DNA of 64,000 nt from Gracilariopsis chorda (GCA_003194525.1 NBIV01000189.1:1-64000), one strand, 5' to 3'. Shown: positions 34,332 to 46,991, counted from the stretch's first letter. Numbers and translations: made by a program. The notes: generated by a model from the sequence alone, not told the origin.

Positions 34332-35330
34332 TCACTTCAGTGATGAGAATGGCGGGGGTGTGAAGTGACTTAGAAGGGAGCAGAGGGAGAAGCGGAGATG
34401 CCGGTTGGAAACAAGATAGTTGCTGACGAAGAACAGTGGTAACGTCATTGTAATAAAAATAGATGACAGTACAGCTTGGAAGACGATGTAGTGGACCAGT
34501 TGGTTGTTATGTTTGACATAAACCTCTTTGCCCTCTAAACGGATAGTCCGTAGTGCCCCGATAAATTGTTTATCTCCTTCCCGGTAGACGTGAACCAATC
34601 TACCTTGGACAAACAAAGAGTTGGAGGCAGGCTGCAGACGAGATAGAAGAGCCTGTTCCACGCGAAGGCGAGCAATAATGGAGGCATAATCGGTTCGAGC
34701 TGACTCGAGAGCTCGAAGATGGCTGGCCTGATCGGGGAACGTAGATTTCACCGCCGGGAAGCGAACAAAAAACTAAAAGGAGGGTATAAAACCTTCAGGA
34801 CCAACATTATCGTTCATCGCCTTTGTTGCAAGGCGGAAAACAAGAGGAAGGGGCCAGTTCGGGGCATCGTGAGAAATACGTTTATAAAACCGGTGTAAAG
34901 GAGAGTAATAGCGTTAACCAAACCCCAAAGAATTATGAGATTCCACTCCACTTACTTTTAGATCGATGCTATGTTCATTGGTGAGCAAGTGCCAGCGTTG
35001 GGAAGTACACACGGATCCAGAGTCAGTGAGCATGCTGTTGCAATGACCAACATCTATGGTAGACATGCAGAGAGTAAAAGCAGTTCAAACATCAGAGAAA
35101 GATTGGCCATGGAGACAAATGGCATTAGAAAAACCTGTGCCGAGGTCCACAACATACAAAAAGGGTTTACTATCAAGCCAAAACAGGTCGAGTGCCACTT
35201 AATGATTGAAGACAATCTTGTTCTGAGGAAGCGCAACTTTAAGACGAGGTTCGGAAGAGATGCGAGTGCATGTAGCACAGGCACGAGAAATTTCGAGTAA
35301 AATGGAATGGGTATGGGAGGAAAGCTTCTG
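34332..35330 (-). pseudogene. Element E integrase
   Basis: The minus strand reads ALDLFWLDSKPFLYVVDL, GTGFSNAICLHGQSFSDV, then MLTDSGSVCTSQRW (second acidic residue) and SGVESHNSLGFGERYYSPLH (third). The C-terminal part runs ASHLRALESARTDYASIIAR…FVQGRLVHVYREGDKQFIGA. The WLDSKPF-type core is, as far as I recall, typical of a copia branch seen in fungi and fungus-like organisms. Stops are scattered. Confidence 0.7.
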
Positions 35331-35485
35331 CGGTTGTGAAAGACGAACCAGGTTATAAATTCTCTTAGAAGATGGGTGGAAGAAGTGATGATGCAGCTTC
35401 CGGAGTTAATATAGAGTGAAGGGGGCCGTTAGAGTGGCATACGCAATGTGGGAAGAGAAAACGCGAATCTCGTTGAGATCCAATG

Positions 35486-36230
35486 TTAGAAAACGTGGTT
35501 GTGTTTGCGCTGAAGGGATTCACTCCAACCACCAAGTTTACTGTGCAAGGAAGCAGTTAAACTATCGAGGACAAGTTGATAGCACATACATATGTACAGT
35601 CCGAGCAACAAGAGAAAACCGGCGGCAACGACATGCGTTGGGATGCATATAGAACCTCCACTGCGCGTTGGGAATGAAAAATAAGTCATACCAATGCTCC
35701 TTTGAGATCCATCTCAACTTGAACAGCTTCCGGTCTCTTTTCAATGGAATATCACGGTTGAGTTCGGTGGGCAAGAGCTTGAGCTGCCACTGTCTGATTA
35801 CGCTACAGGAAGCACCTGAGTCGATACAGGCGCCGAGGAAGCACGAATGCCAATCGGATTGCTGACCAGTGATATAGACCCCGGGGATATTGATTAATAG
35901 TGGGGCAATGGCTACCCGATGCTTTAGATAAAGACGGACGGCATGGATGGATGTAATTTTAGATTTAAGAAGAAATATGACGGACCGGAGTCATTGAAGA
36001 AGGGGTTTTCGAGTACTTGGACTCAGTTTAGACGGCCGAACATTTTGGTTGGTCGGGGGAGGTAGACCGGGAGAAAGAGTACGAGAAAGATGGTGTTCCG
36101 GGATTAAGAGGGCTGGTGGAGAGAGGCGATCTGCCAACTTGGCTTTGTCTAGAACCCCATATCTCCGGGTTCACTCTTGTTACTGGCCGCGTGAATGGTC
36201 GCCGCTTGTTCTAATGCATGAAAATGCATG
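35486..36230 (-). pseudogene. Element E protease
   Basis: The minus strand reads ACIDSGASCSVIRQWQLKLL, a retropepsin active site, then TELNRDIPLKRDRKLFKLRW and FFIPNAQWRFYMHPN. The upstream part to 36,230 has only short frames. At 36,231 the target duplication of a gypsy LTR begins, and gag continues beyond 50,809. Confidence 0.7.
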
Positions 36231-36235
36231 ATAAG

Positions 36236-36950
36236 TGTATTTCAATGCCCGGAAGCGGGAGTATACCGAAAAACGTTCTTATTTTTTCCTCGATAGAGAT
36301 GAGCCCAGTAGGTATAGCTCTCCTAGAAGCAACAGGACTTTGTCGGGTTGTAAAGCCGAAGAACACCGTCACGACTTGCGAAGGGAGATCGAGACAAAAA
36401 GTAGGTATCTGTAGGAGCAGTGTGCGTGAGGGAGGTAGTTCTCTACAGAGATGAGACTTTCACCGTAGTAAAACGAGCCAACACAAGCCGTGGGTAGCGG
36501 AAACGTCATCCCAGAAAGACAAAAGAAAGAAGGAGCTGAGTCACGAGTGTCGTCAGGAAGACTAATGGCAGTGCCGGTAAATGAACCTTATAAAAGGCGA
36601 AAACCAAGACAGTTGGAATAATATTCTGAATAATCAGGTCCTTTAGATAGGCAAGGGGGTTAGAATTTCTGTATGCTACGGTGCCTCGCTCCAAGAAGGT
36701 GTAGAGAGCACACGAAGGCGGTGAGGCCTAGAGCCAATCACCCAGGTTGGAGTCTGTTGTTGGGGAAGGTCTACCGCTTTGATGGCAACCTGCCGGTGCT
36801 CTAGGTACTAGACATGTCAGAAAGTGGTGGAAAAACAATGAATAGAATGAACTAAGTTACTCCATCCTGGTGGTATATACCCACTACTGTGGCCAACCGC
36901 CAATTGACTCTTCTGTGTCCCACGTGTCAAATCCTCTGTTAGTGGTCGTA
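36236..36950 (-). repeat. Solo gypsy LTR (G1 type), 3' portion; continues at 50,728-50,809
   Basis: It is the diverged reverse complement of the G1 LTR. Matching phrases include gacacgtgggacac, caattggcggttggccacag and the accgtcacgacttgcg block. ATAAG lies immediately outside at 36,231-36,235 and again at 50,810-50,814, so one LTR of about 797 bp inserted with a 5-bp duplication and was later split at a TA by pogo-2. It sits inside element E. Confidence 0.85.
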
Positions 36951-37187
36951 CAGAGTACAGTCTGGATAAAATGAGTACCTGATAGATTGAACAGTCACGG
37001 TAGAATGAATCCAAGCATTCAACAGAGCGCGCCACCTGCGTTTTTATAGGTACAGACGCAGTTTCACGACAGCTAATATGAAATCGTCTTCCTGAGATGA
37101 ACATCTGGGCATAGTGAACATTCGCCCTCCATGAAACCATAAAGTTCACACTACAAAGACTAAAAAGCAAACTTATTTGGTGCCTTT

Positions 37188-37383
37188 TTACTCCTTGCAA
37201 AAAGCATCAAGGCGTGATTGCCTCATATTATCACGCTGTTGTTTTCTGACCCTGTCAAGCTCCTCAGGAAGAAGCGACTTAAACTTCATAGGAGTCTGAG
37301 ATTGAACAAAGTTCTCTTGCAACATTAAACTGTTCAATTCTGTAAACGTATTTTTCAAAGCGCTTTGATAACGCAGCAGGGAT
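37188..37383 (-). pseudogene. pogo-2 transposase, C-terminal end
   Basis: The minus strand reads SLLRYQSALKNTFTELNSL…LLPEELDRVRKQQRDNMRQS and stops. It matches the last 65 residues of pogo-1 (SLSRYRGALEVL…LLVKEIDRVKKLQRENM). The rest of the gene lies at 48,645-50,336. Confidence 0.8.
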
Positions 37384-38136
37384 GCATGGCACGTGCTTGC
37401 TTGCACAACCGCACACATGACACCCTTTCATATACCTGTACACCACATGTAGCCACACATATTCTTCAGTACCATGCCCATTCACCTTATGCTAAGTGGC
37501 CAGTTCCGTGCCCAGGACCCATAGAATGCATAACACTTGTAACCAATACGTTGCATATGAGCATTTGCAGTAGCCAATCATATGCCCGTTTCACGTTGGG
37601 TTCGAGAACACACGCATATAAACTTTTGTAGAGCAGGTCCCAAAAACAGCCATTCGTTATATGAAACTTTGTTTCCAAGTGTTGCACCATGATGTCCCAG
37701 AACTACCAGGCACTCGACTATGTGCTAACATCAACAGGAAAATAGCGCGGTCTTCCTTGTGCGCTGAAGCAATGGAGCTAAGATTGTTGATGTTAGCACA
37801 TGGTCGAGTGCCTGGTAGTCCTGGGTCATGATGGTGCAGCACTTGGAAACAAAGTTTTACATAACGGCGGGCTGTTTTTGAGAGCTTCTTTGCAAAAGCG
37901 CATATGCGTGTGTTCTCAAACCCAATGTGAAACGGGCCTATGAATGGCTACTGCATATACTCATATGCAATGCATTGGTTCAAGTGTTGTGCATCGTATG
38001 GGTCATGGGCATGGAACTGGCCACTTGGCACAAGGTGAATGGGCATGGTACTTAGGAATATGTGTGGCTACATCTGGTTTACAGGTACATGCAGGTGTTG
38101 CATATGTGCAGTTGTGCATGTAAGCACGTGCCATGC
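37384..38136. repeat. Head-to-head palindrome of two truncated copia-A LTRs
   Basis: The left arm 37,384-37,736 is the first 353 bp of LTR-A in reverse. The right arm 37,785-38,136 is the same 352 bp forward. Both stop at the same LTR position, gcacgtgccatg. The 48-bp spacer resembles a piece of the A leader (around 11,850-11,900). It sits inside the pogo-2 transposase tail. No clear target duplication is visible. Confidence 0.8.
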
Positions 38137-38173
38137 TGTGACTCGGAGTCTCTGCAGGTACAACAGACGGTTC

Positions 38174-38987
38174 TGTAGTGCAACGCCCTCAGGGAGGGAT
38201 TCTTGGTACTTGAATGCTTTCCCGATATTATCGGTTGTGTAGTGTGTATATGAACTACGCCCCACAATGGTGGGTATGGACACGTGGGACACGGTTTTGG
38301 GTCAATTGGCGGTTGGCCACAGTAGTGGATGTTGCCACGAAATGTGGAGTATTTTCGTTGATTTTATTTATTATTTTCACACCCATTTCTAGGAAGCTAG
38401 TACTTAGTGCGACGGCGCACTGCCGTCGCACCAGTAAACCTTCCCCAACAAGGGACCCCAACCTGGGGAATTGGCTCTAGTTGTTACCGCTTGCGCGCGT
38501 GCTCTACTCCTCCTTGGAGGGAAACGCCGTGAACCACGGGACATCTAACCCCGTTGCACATCTAAAGGGCCCCATCACTGGGAGTCATATTATTCCAATT
38601 GCATTGGTATTTCGCCCTGTATAGGGAGTCCTGTCCACCGGCATTGCCGTATTTGTTCGTCGCTCTCGCGACTCACCCTCGCCCACTCTTTCTCCTTTCC
38701 CCCTTCCATGGTAGTACATCCCGCTACCCGCGGCCCTTCCAGTGTGCACTCGCTCACACTTCCCCACTTACGTGGAAACATACCTGTAGTGAGGATCACA
38801 CCCCGCTCACGCGGATACCGATTCTTCGCCTTCACCACCCTGCGCAAGTTGCGACAGGTGTCCCTGGTCTTACAAACCGGCTTCGCCGTGACACCTCTGG
38901 TAGGGCTCTACCCAACTGGGTTCACCTCGTGAGAGGAAGATCGCGAACGTCTTTCGGTGTTTTTCCCCTTTGGGGCATTGCACCACA
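38174..38987 (+). repeat. 5' LTR of gypsy G1, 814 bp
   Basis: It starts TGTAGTGCAACGCCCTC, ends GCATTGCACCACA, and is nearly identical to 47,826-48,639. Short frames inside (for example 38,599-39,006) are also present in the other LTR and in the fragment at 63,047, and are not taken as genes. Confidence 0.95.
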
Positions 38988-38990
38988 AAG

Positions 38991-39006
38991 TGGTCTCCCG
39001 ACCTAG
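38991..39006 (+). other. Primer-binding site of G1
   Basis: TGGTCTCCCGACCTAG begins three bases after the LTR. G2 has the same bases except one at 62,309-62,324 (minus), also just after its LTR. The leading TGG is complementary to a tRNA CCA end. I cannot name the tRNA. Confidence 0.7.
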
Positions 39007-39092
39007 AATCGGTTTTTGTTTTCCCTCTTACGAGGTTTGTTTTTATTTACCGGAAGTTCCGTGATCGTTTCCCGTCGTAACGGTATTTTCTC

Positions 39093-41267
39093 ATGTCGAG
39101 AAATCCCTCCGATGCGGAGCCAGTGGTGACGCGTAGTCATTCCCGCGACAACGCGGACACTTCCAAAGTTCGGTTCGTACCCCGTATCCTTATACGGACA
39201 AGTTTCAGCCGTGCTGGCGCCGCTTCATCGCGGAATGATACCCCCGACCGGGAACCCCGGAACCTCCTTTTGCTCTCGTTATCACCCTCGCAGGGGAATG
39301 CAGCATCGACTCCAGCTGTTGCCGCAGTGCCCCAGGCCCCCCGGCCTGCTCCCGCTGTCACGGCTTCAAGCCCCTGTGTAACGGGCGATAACACCCCTCA
39401 GGGGCCTTCCCTGGAATCCCAGGTCCGCGCTCTGTGGAACGCCCATGACAACCTTGTAGGGGAACTAAAATCCCTCCAAGAGGTGGTCTTGGCAACCCCC
39501 GTAAAGGAGGTTGCCGAGGAACTCCGTATTTTACGGTCTGACGTCAACTCCGTGTTGGAGAGTTTGGGACAACCTGCCACCTTCATCGAAGAAGTTGAAG
39601 CCCGATTTGATCGGATTGGTGCCCGCCTGGAGACGCTGGAGCAGTTCGTCCTCATGGACAAACCATCCCCGGATGATACAGTAAACGAGGCATCGCACAA
39701 CGACCAGCTTGCTGGGAAGAAGAAATGCCGTCATCGACGGAAACACCACCGAAAATATTCGGACTCCGATTCTTCGACATCTTCGGACTCATCCCGAAAC
39801 CATTCGGTTAGCTCGAGCTCCTCGGACTCCGACTCGGAAGACGAGAAGCGAGGCTACTCCTCCCGCTCAAAGCGATCATCGGCCACTGAAGGTGTGGTTC
39901 GAACCCGCCAGAAGGGGAGAAGACACCCCGGTCTCCGGGAATTGAAACCGACAAACCCGGATTACCGGAAGCTTTTATCATACCGGTACTACCGGCTCGA
40001 AGACTCGTCACTTGGACGTACGCCCCGTGGTACGGGAAAGGTGCGAGAATGCATTAAGCGAATGCAGCTCTCGCTCCGCAACCAGTATTTTACTGGAGAG
40101 GACCCAGTCCTAGTACTGGATTTCCTATCCCGCTTTGTAGCGGAGGCCGATATCCTCGGTGGGAATGAGGGACAAGCCTATTTGGCTTTACCATATTTCT
40201 TACGGGGAGTGGCGGAAAACCAATACAACTCTGTCAGAGGATCTTCTCGTGCCTCCGAGGGAGGGGTTACTTGCTGGCCGGAGGCTGTGCGGTATCTTCT
40301 GCGCTCCTATGCCACAAACACCGCTACTCAGCAGGCTATCCTCGCTTTGTGAGAGACACGCCAGCATGCTGGAGAGACCGAGACCGATTACTCGGTGTGC
40401 CTTAACAAGGCTTTCCACAGATGTGGTAACTTATACCCCGCTGGGGAGCGCAGTACCATGTTCATCGATGGTCTTGACCCGGCAATCCGGAGTTTAGTTA
40501 CCCGTTATCGGGAGGACAAGCGGAGGATCACCTATCTCGAGCTGGTCCAACACGCTCGAGCAGAAGGGGATGCACTCCGTGCAAGAACTCCGAACAATCG
40601 GTCTAAATCCGCCAAGGCGTTGTTGCTAGAAAGCGAAGCTTCCTCACTCCCGCTCACTGCGTATGGGAACCCTGGACAGGGATTTGATACCGTGCATTTA
40701 GTGCAGTGGGATTATGTGTCGATACCCACCAGCGATTTGCCGTCGACGACGGAGATGGCCCGTGATACGGGAACAGAAGATCCCGTTCTACACGGTGGTA
40801 ACGGTCGGGTCCAACCCCAACGACTCCCGTTTCCAAACGGTCAATCCCGTTATCTACGGCCTGGATGGACTGACACCCGCCCTGCGGTTCGCTTCTCCTA
40901 TACTCGGAATAATAATCCGCGTGTCGCGGTGTTGGCTCTCATTTGCCACCTGTGCTATGCCCATGGCCATACCTCACCTCAGTGTATTTGTTCACTGAAG
41001 GATATGGCAAAGGTAGTGGCAAATTATGAGGCCCTCACTCCACAGGAGAAACGTTCCGTCCCAACGGCTTCCTACCTCCGTGCTAAAACTGACTTTTCCC
41101 ATGCCCTACCACAGAACCCGCGTGCGCGGCAAGCTTCATACACCCCGATTCGGGAGATCACGCAACCATCCGTTGCAACCCCCGCTTATGGGGATACAAA
41201 CCCCCGTCAACGGGATGAAGCACTAGTTGTCGAGGAAACCAACCCACCGCCGAAGGCGGAAAACTAA
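39093..41267 (+). pseudogene. G1 gag (one nonsense codon)
   Basis: It starts MSRNPSDAEPVVTRSHSRDN. A coiled-coil-like region follows (LVGELKSLQEVVLATPVKEV…), then a Ser/Asp-rich stretch (SDSDSSTSSDSS), the capsid region (YRYYRLEDSSLGRTPRG; DPVLVLDFLSRFVAEADILG; CWPEAVRYLLRSYAT) and a CCHC knuckle, CHLCYAHGHTSPQC, near residue 615. A TGA at 40,350-40,352 stands where the G2 protein has Arg (AILDLREV), fitting CGA to TGA. Otherwise the 724-codon frame is open. The protein would form the particle shell. The gag stop at 41,265 follows a near-slippery heptamer. Confidence 0.9.
41258..41264 (+). promoter_or_regulatory. Possible -1 frameshift site at the G1 gag stop
   Basis: The heptamer GGAAAAC directly precedes the gag TAA, and pol is open in the -1 frame from this point. 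It differs by one base from the canonical GGGAAAC at the same place in G2. As written it is a weaker match to the X-XXY-YYZ rule. Confidence 0.45.
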
Positions 41268-44200
41268 CTGAGGGAGTCTCCCCTTTAGGAGAGGCGTCCT
41301 CAGACAAGAGGCTGTTGGCGCCCGAGGCGTCCTCGCCTCGCTCCCCGGTGAAAGTGCTCTCGAGGAAAGACACCGCTGACGCGGACTCTGCGCACCTCAG
41401 TGTGTTGCGTCGCCCTTGGATACGGAGTAAAAATCCCCGGATTCCCGGTACAGTCTTGGTCTTGGCCAAGCGCAACTATAAGGTCTATGCCGACCTTGGC
41501 CTTGATCCCCAGTTTATGGTGAGGTTTCTCACCGTCCTGGATACAGGTGCAGGCCCCAACTTTGTTGTGGAATCATTGTTACCCCCGCTTGTGCGGTCTC
41601 GTATCCGCTCTGACGCGGTCCCCGACATTTCGGATGCGAACAACGATCCGTTACAAACGGTGGGCATAGTGGACCTCGTCGTGAGACTTGGTACCTCTGT
41701 GGTGAAGTTGGACTTCATCGTTTGCCGTTCTTTGGCAGCACCAGTCATACTGGGATGTGATTACTGCGACAGATTTGTCGACGCAATCAGGCCCCGCCTC
41801 AGGCGTGTAGAACTTGACGACCGATCGTCGGTTCCGATTGTTCGCCGCCCGCTAAAGCGGTCCTCTCGGAAACAAGTTCCGCTCCCTGCTGCCCAGGAAC
41901 CACCACCCGCGTCCCGCGAGTTTACCAAGCTCCGCGTCGCCGCCTCTGTTTCTATACCGCCTGAGTCCCAAGTCTGGGTGCAGGTATATTCCCGTCAACA
42001 CGGTCTTCGGGTTGTACAACCCCTCGCCTCGTTGTACGAGAAGTCCCAGCTGGCGCTGGCTAATGGAAGTGTCTCCATTTCCCCGGATGTTCCTTTCCGG
42101 ATATTGGTTTCCAACCTTGGCAAACACCCCCACTATCTGGTAAAACACCAAGTAATTGGGAGTGTAACCCCCCATCATATGGGAATGCTGCCAACGAAGA
42201 TGACAGCCGCCAATGTACTCGGAGTTACCACCTCTTCTGAGGAGTTCGCCCCGCCGTCCGAAGACGTCAAGTCTAAGGAGGGGGAGGAAACCGCTACTTC
42301 AGCGTCGAACACACCGAGTAACTCGGAATTGCGCACCACACCTGTTCCACAGGACAATACTCCATCGAGCAACGACCGGATTGATCCGGAAAAGGCACTT
42401 GAAGCGCTGGACTTCAGCCACGTGCCAGAATCGCACCGCGACAAACTCCGTACAATGTTACGGGAATTCACCACAATGTGGGATGGCTCGCTTGGCGAAA
42501 TTAATGCAACGGAACACCGGATGGATTTACTCCCCGGTGCGCGACCAGTTGCAAAACCCCCTTACAGAGCAGGTCCGAAAGCTCGGGAAGAGGAGCAGTC
42601 CCAAGTGGACAAGATGCTCCGCGCAGGTGTGATTGAGCCCGCTCAATCACCCTGGGCATCCCCAGTTGTACTGGCTTTGAAGGCCGACGGAACCTGGAGG
42701 TTCTGTGTCGACTACCGCCGGCCCAATGCCGTGACTGTTAGGGACACGTACCCGATCCCTCGTATGGACGAGTGTATTGACTCCCTTGGAGACGCCACCG
42801 TGTTCACGGCTCTCGATGTCAATTGGGGATATTGGCAAGTACCTGTCAGACAGGAGGATCGCGACAAAACCGCATTCACCTGCCACGCAGGAACGTACCG
42901 CTTCAAGCGGATGCCATTTCGGTTAACCAACGCCCCCGCCACCTTTTAGCGTGCAGTAGATATTCTACTCCACCGCTTCAAGTGGCGGAGTTGTCTGGTA
43001 TACCTTGATGATATTATCATCTTCTCCAACTCGTAGGACGACCATCTCACTCACGTCCAAGACGTGGTGACCGTACTCCGCGATGCGGGAATTACCCTCA
43101 AGTTGAGGAAATGCGAGTTTTTCACAGATACTGTGAGGTATCTGGGTCACATTATCCGTCCTGGACGGTTAGCGATCGAGAAAGCTCGAGTCAAATCCCT
43201 CGTTGAGGCGAAAGAACCCCGTACTCAAACGGAACTGCGCTCCTTTCTGGGGCTGGTCAACGTCTATCTACGGTTTATCCTGAACTTTTCGGATACTGCG
43301 GCGCCCCTAAACGCGTTGGTGCGAAAGGGGAACCCGCCAAAACTGGGAGCATTTACGCCCGAGCAATGGGAAGCCTTTAACTCCTTGAAGGAGGCTGTCA
43401 CATCAGCACCAATCCTACATCTCCCAAAACTTGGGTTGCCATACTCCGTAGATACGGACTCGAGCGACTACGAAGTCGGGTGTGCTCTTTTTCAAACCAC
43501 CCCCGAGGGGGAACGACATCCAATTGGTTATTGGTCGCGCTCGCTCAATGTTCATGAGCGGAACTACTCCGTCTCGGAGAAAGAGTGCCTCGCCGTCCTA
43601 TGGGCGATGAACACTCTGCGCCCCTACCTTATGAGAGTTCACTTCACCGTGTACACGGATCATTCCTCATTGAGGTGGTTAATGAATATCTCCGTCCCGT
43701 CGGGACGCCTCATGCGCTGGAGCCTCCGCCTCGCGGAATATGACTTTCAAGTCATTTAAAAAAAGGGCGCGCAGAACACCCAAGCCGACGCCCTGTCGCG
43801 TGTACCCACAAGTGGGGAAGCACTCCCAACGGAGGATGATGAAGTCCCATGTTTCATGGCCAAAGGCCCGGATGATATGGAATGTGCCGTCGAGGCTGCG
43901 CCAGAAAACTGGGACGAGGATGCTGACTTTGACGAACTACTCGCATCGCCAAATAAATCTGAGAACCCGCTACCGGGAAACTTTGTACCGGTATCACCGG
44001 AAGAACTGATCCGAGAACAATTCGGCGACCCATTCTGTACGAGGATTCGTGCCCGTCTTAACGGTGGTGAAGATCTCCCTTTCGGGGTAAACGACAAAGG
44101 CTACCTCGTAAGGAAGGTCGAAGCCCGCCCAAAGATTGTGGTACCTCATTCCCTGCAGTCGCGGGTGTTACATCTATCACACTACGCCCCCATTGGAGGT

Positions 44201-45493
44201 CACCCAGGTGGGAGGAAACTCTACCTAACCCTGCGAAGGGATTTCTATTGGCCCGCCATGGCGGTGGATTGGTACGCAACCGTGCGGTTTTGTAGCGAGT
44301 GCGCGAAGAATCGCTTGAAACTCCGCAAAAACGCGAAGAAGATGAAACTATTCCCCGCAAGGGCGCCGCTCGAGTTTATCGCGATCGATATTCTCGGACC
44401 ACTACTCACCATGAAACGTGGAAACAAGTTTCTACTTGTCATTACCGACCGCTTTTCTAAGCTGGTACGGACTGTCCCTCTTCGGAGGATAACCGCTCTC
44501 ACGGTGGCCCAGGCTCTGGTGACGCACTGGATCTTCGTCTACGGTCCCCCTGTGGAGGTGCTCTCCGATAACGGGAAACAGTTCGCGAGCAAGTTCTTCC
44601 AGGATGTTTGTCGCATCCTGGATGTCAAGAACTTGTTCACGACTACCTACCACCCCCTGTGTAATGGGCAAGTTGAACGGTTTAACTGGACGTTACTCGC
44701 GGCGTTACGTTCCTACGTCGCAGACCACCTAAAGAACTGGGACATGTACGCTGATGCGGTAACCTATGCGTACAATACGCAGGTACACCGGACTACCGGA
44801 GTTTCGCCTTTCGAGTTGGTTCTATCTAGAACACCCCCGCCTGTGACGCTGAAACCCCAAGCTACCTTGGACAATTTCCCATCAGTGGGTATCTACCGGC
44901 AGCAATGGAAGCAATGGCTTTCCAAGCTGGTCCCCGCTGAGCGGAAGTCTATGGCATGGGCCCAAGCCGCTTACAAGCGGGATTTTGACGCTCGCTTGCG
45001 AGAAAAGACCCCCCCGATTCGGGCAAGTAACTACGTCTTCATCAGGAAGGCGTACTACAACCCGGAACGGGAGAAGCGCCATAAACTCTCGCCTGTGGCG
45101 GATGGACCATTCAAGGTCATCTTTGTAAACACTGATACTGTCGTGGTAGAGATGGGCGACACGCACGAACGGGTTTCCCGTGATCGTGTTGTCCTTGCCC
45201 CTCCTCCCTCGTCAGAGGTAGTCCTGGATCCAGGCAACCCCGTTTCTACGGACTCTGCAACACCGGAATCATCCGGGAGTACTAGGCCTACGGTACTACT
45301 ACACCCCAGCCGGGGACTCTCAGACCTACCGACCCTGTCGGACCCACCGGCTCAGCCGTGTAATTCGGGTCTCTCAGCGCCCGTCCCTACCACGCCCGCT
45401 CCACTGGCGCGCATTTATACCCGCCAAGCGGGGAATGTTATCCCTTATCCCTCCACTCCGTCTAAGGAGGGGGAGGAGAACACTCGTTTTTGA
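41268..45493 (+). pseudogene. G1 pol: protease, RT, RNase H, integrase
   Basis: One frame, -1 relative to gag, encodes protease (LDTGAGPNFV near 41,541), RT (FCVDYRRPNAVTVRDTYP…MPFRLTNAPATF and VYLDDIIIFSNS), RNase H (SVDTDSSDYEVGCAL; ERNYSVSEKECLAVLWA) and integrase. Integrase has the HHCC zinc site (HLSHY…GGHPGG, CSECAKN), triad residues in IDILGPL, LSDNGKQF and CNGQVERFN, and a GPF-type C-terminal motif (VADGPFKV). Nonsense codons lie at 42,947-42,949 (TAG, likely from CAG), 43,034-43,036 (TAG) and 43,757-43,759 (TAA). Order PR-RT-RH-IN identifies Ty3/gypsy. Confidence 0.92.
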
Positions 45494-46991
45494 GGAACGA
45501 TATCGCCGTCGCAACGGGAGACACACTGTAACATACGGAATACTGACCGTGGAGCACGGAGTATGTCACGCGACATTAATCCCCCGTTCCCGGCAGTGCT
45601 GTGCAACAGGAACCAGACGCGCAGGCCCCGCAAAAGCGGCAAATACACCGTTTATCACGGGAAAACGAGAAGCCTCCCTCCAATACCGCAGCAACGGAAA
45701 TGCAATTGCCCGATCCATCCCCGGAGGCATCGCCACAAACGCTGGAAATATACTGGGCTACACGGGAAGTTGAAGCGCAACTACCGCACACCCCTGTCAG
45801 GGAAGGATCCCCGATAAGGGAGTATGGTGACGATTGCCCCCAATCCCCTGGGCAGAGCAATGCATCGAAGCCGCCATTGGCGGAAGCCCCCGTGGAAGCG
45901 GTTCAATTAGGTCCAGCAGACCCGCACCCCGCTCAGAAGAGGCGCCCAGATACGCCAGGCTCACAGGTAAATACCCACACCTCTCTTGGGGAAAAGGGCA
46001 GCCAACCCGCAGTCGAAGCTTCAGGCCTTGGCGCGCAAGCGCCGGAAACGCCTCCCGTCGTTGACGGAATCGAAGCCCCCACTCCTGGGAATAATTTGCA
46101 CCAACCCCTGCAACGCTGCAGCAAAGAACCGAGGAACTCCGGAAAACCGCGCGCCATCGCACGCTCGAAACCGGTCGTACCAGACGCTGCTCCTCCTCAT
46201 GGAGATGGTGCACCGCGCTTAGCGGCAATTCCCCTGAAAAGGGTGTCATCGGCACCTGCCCAGCACCCCCCAAAAGGGAATTTTGACCAAAATACCGGTG
46301 TACCGGAGGTAGCCCCAGGCAACCCGTCAGTAGCCGGGGACACCACGGCGTCGCCGGAACGTATGGTGCAGAACGCTCATGCACCTGGCAGGGAGGGGAA
46401 ACGCTTACCAACCACGGTGTCGCACGGGACCCCGCAGTGGATGTCACAAACGCCGTTCCCGCATACGTGACAAAGACCCCGCAAGCTCGCGGTTCGCGAA
46501 GATGACTGCACTCGCGGAGTTCAAGTCCCGCGCCAGTTGGCGGTTCGCCCGGCCTACCTTGAAGACGGGAACAACGACACCCTTCTGGGGAACGACTTGC
46601 CGGTGAAAACCGTGATGCCACACTTCCTCTTGAGGGATATTTTCCCGCATGAGCAGCGGCTACTAGGACAGCGCACGGCAACGCCGGAGAGATCGCCGAC
46701 AAACCGGATGGGTGTAACATACCGCGCAGCGGGCAACCCTCACAAGGGAGTACAACCACCACCCGGAACGGCCGGCAGGTCTACGAACGAGAGTTCGTAG
46801 TAGACCGACTTGTCGGACACACCTGGGACCAGGATGGTATTGTACAATACCGCGTCCGCTGGTACGGGTATGACCCCAGTGGGGATACGTGGGAGCCAAT
46901 TCAACACCTCCCACGATCGCATGTCGTGCGATACCACCGTCAAACGGGAACTGCAGCCCCAGCCACGCTGGTTGACGCCCAAGTCGGGTGA
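45494..46991 (+). pseudogene. G1 pol C-terminal linker and chromodomain (out of frame)
   Basis: A Pro-rich linker is open in another frame (45,601-46,470), and the chromodomain lies in a third frame at 46,782-46,991: REFVVDRLVGHTWDQDG, VQYRVRWYGYDPSGDTWEPI, HLPRSHVVRYH. In G2 the same parts are in one frame joined to integrase, so G1 has frameshifts here. Chromodomains on gypsy integrases bind modified histones and direct insertion, often to heterochromatin. The aromatic cage-like residues (Y, W, W) are present. Confidence 0.8.

Noticed and set aside
38599..39006. Frames inside the gypsy LTRs (also at 48,242 and 63,440)
   Set aside because: They recur because the LTR recurs, and they differ by shifts between copies. 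There is no sign of protein constraint.
45797..46762. 321-codon minus-strand frame opposite the G1 linker
   Set aside because: It overlaps the Pro-rich linker of pol in GC-rich DNA, lies elsewhere than the conserved antisense gene, and has no counterpart in G2.
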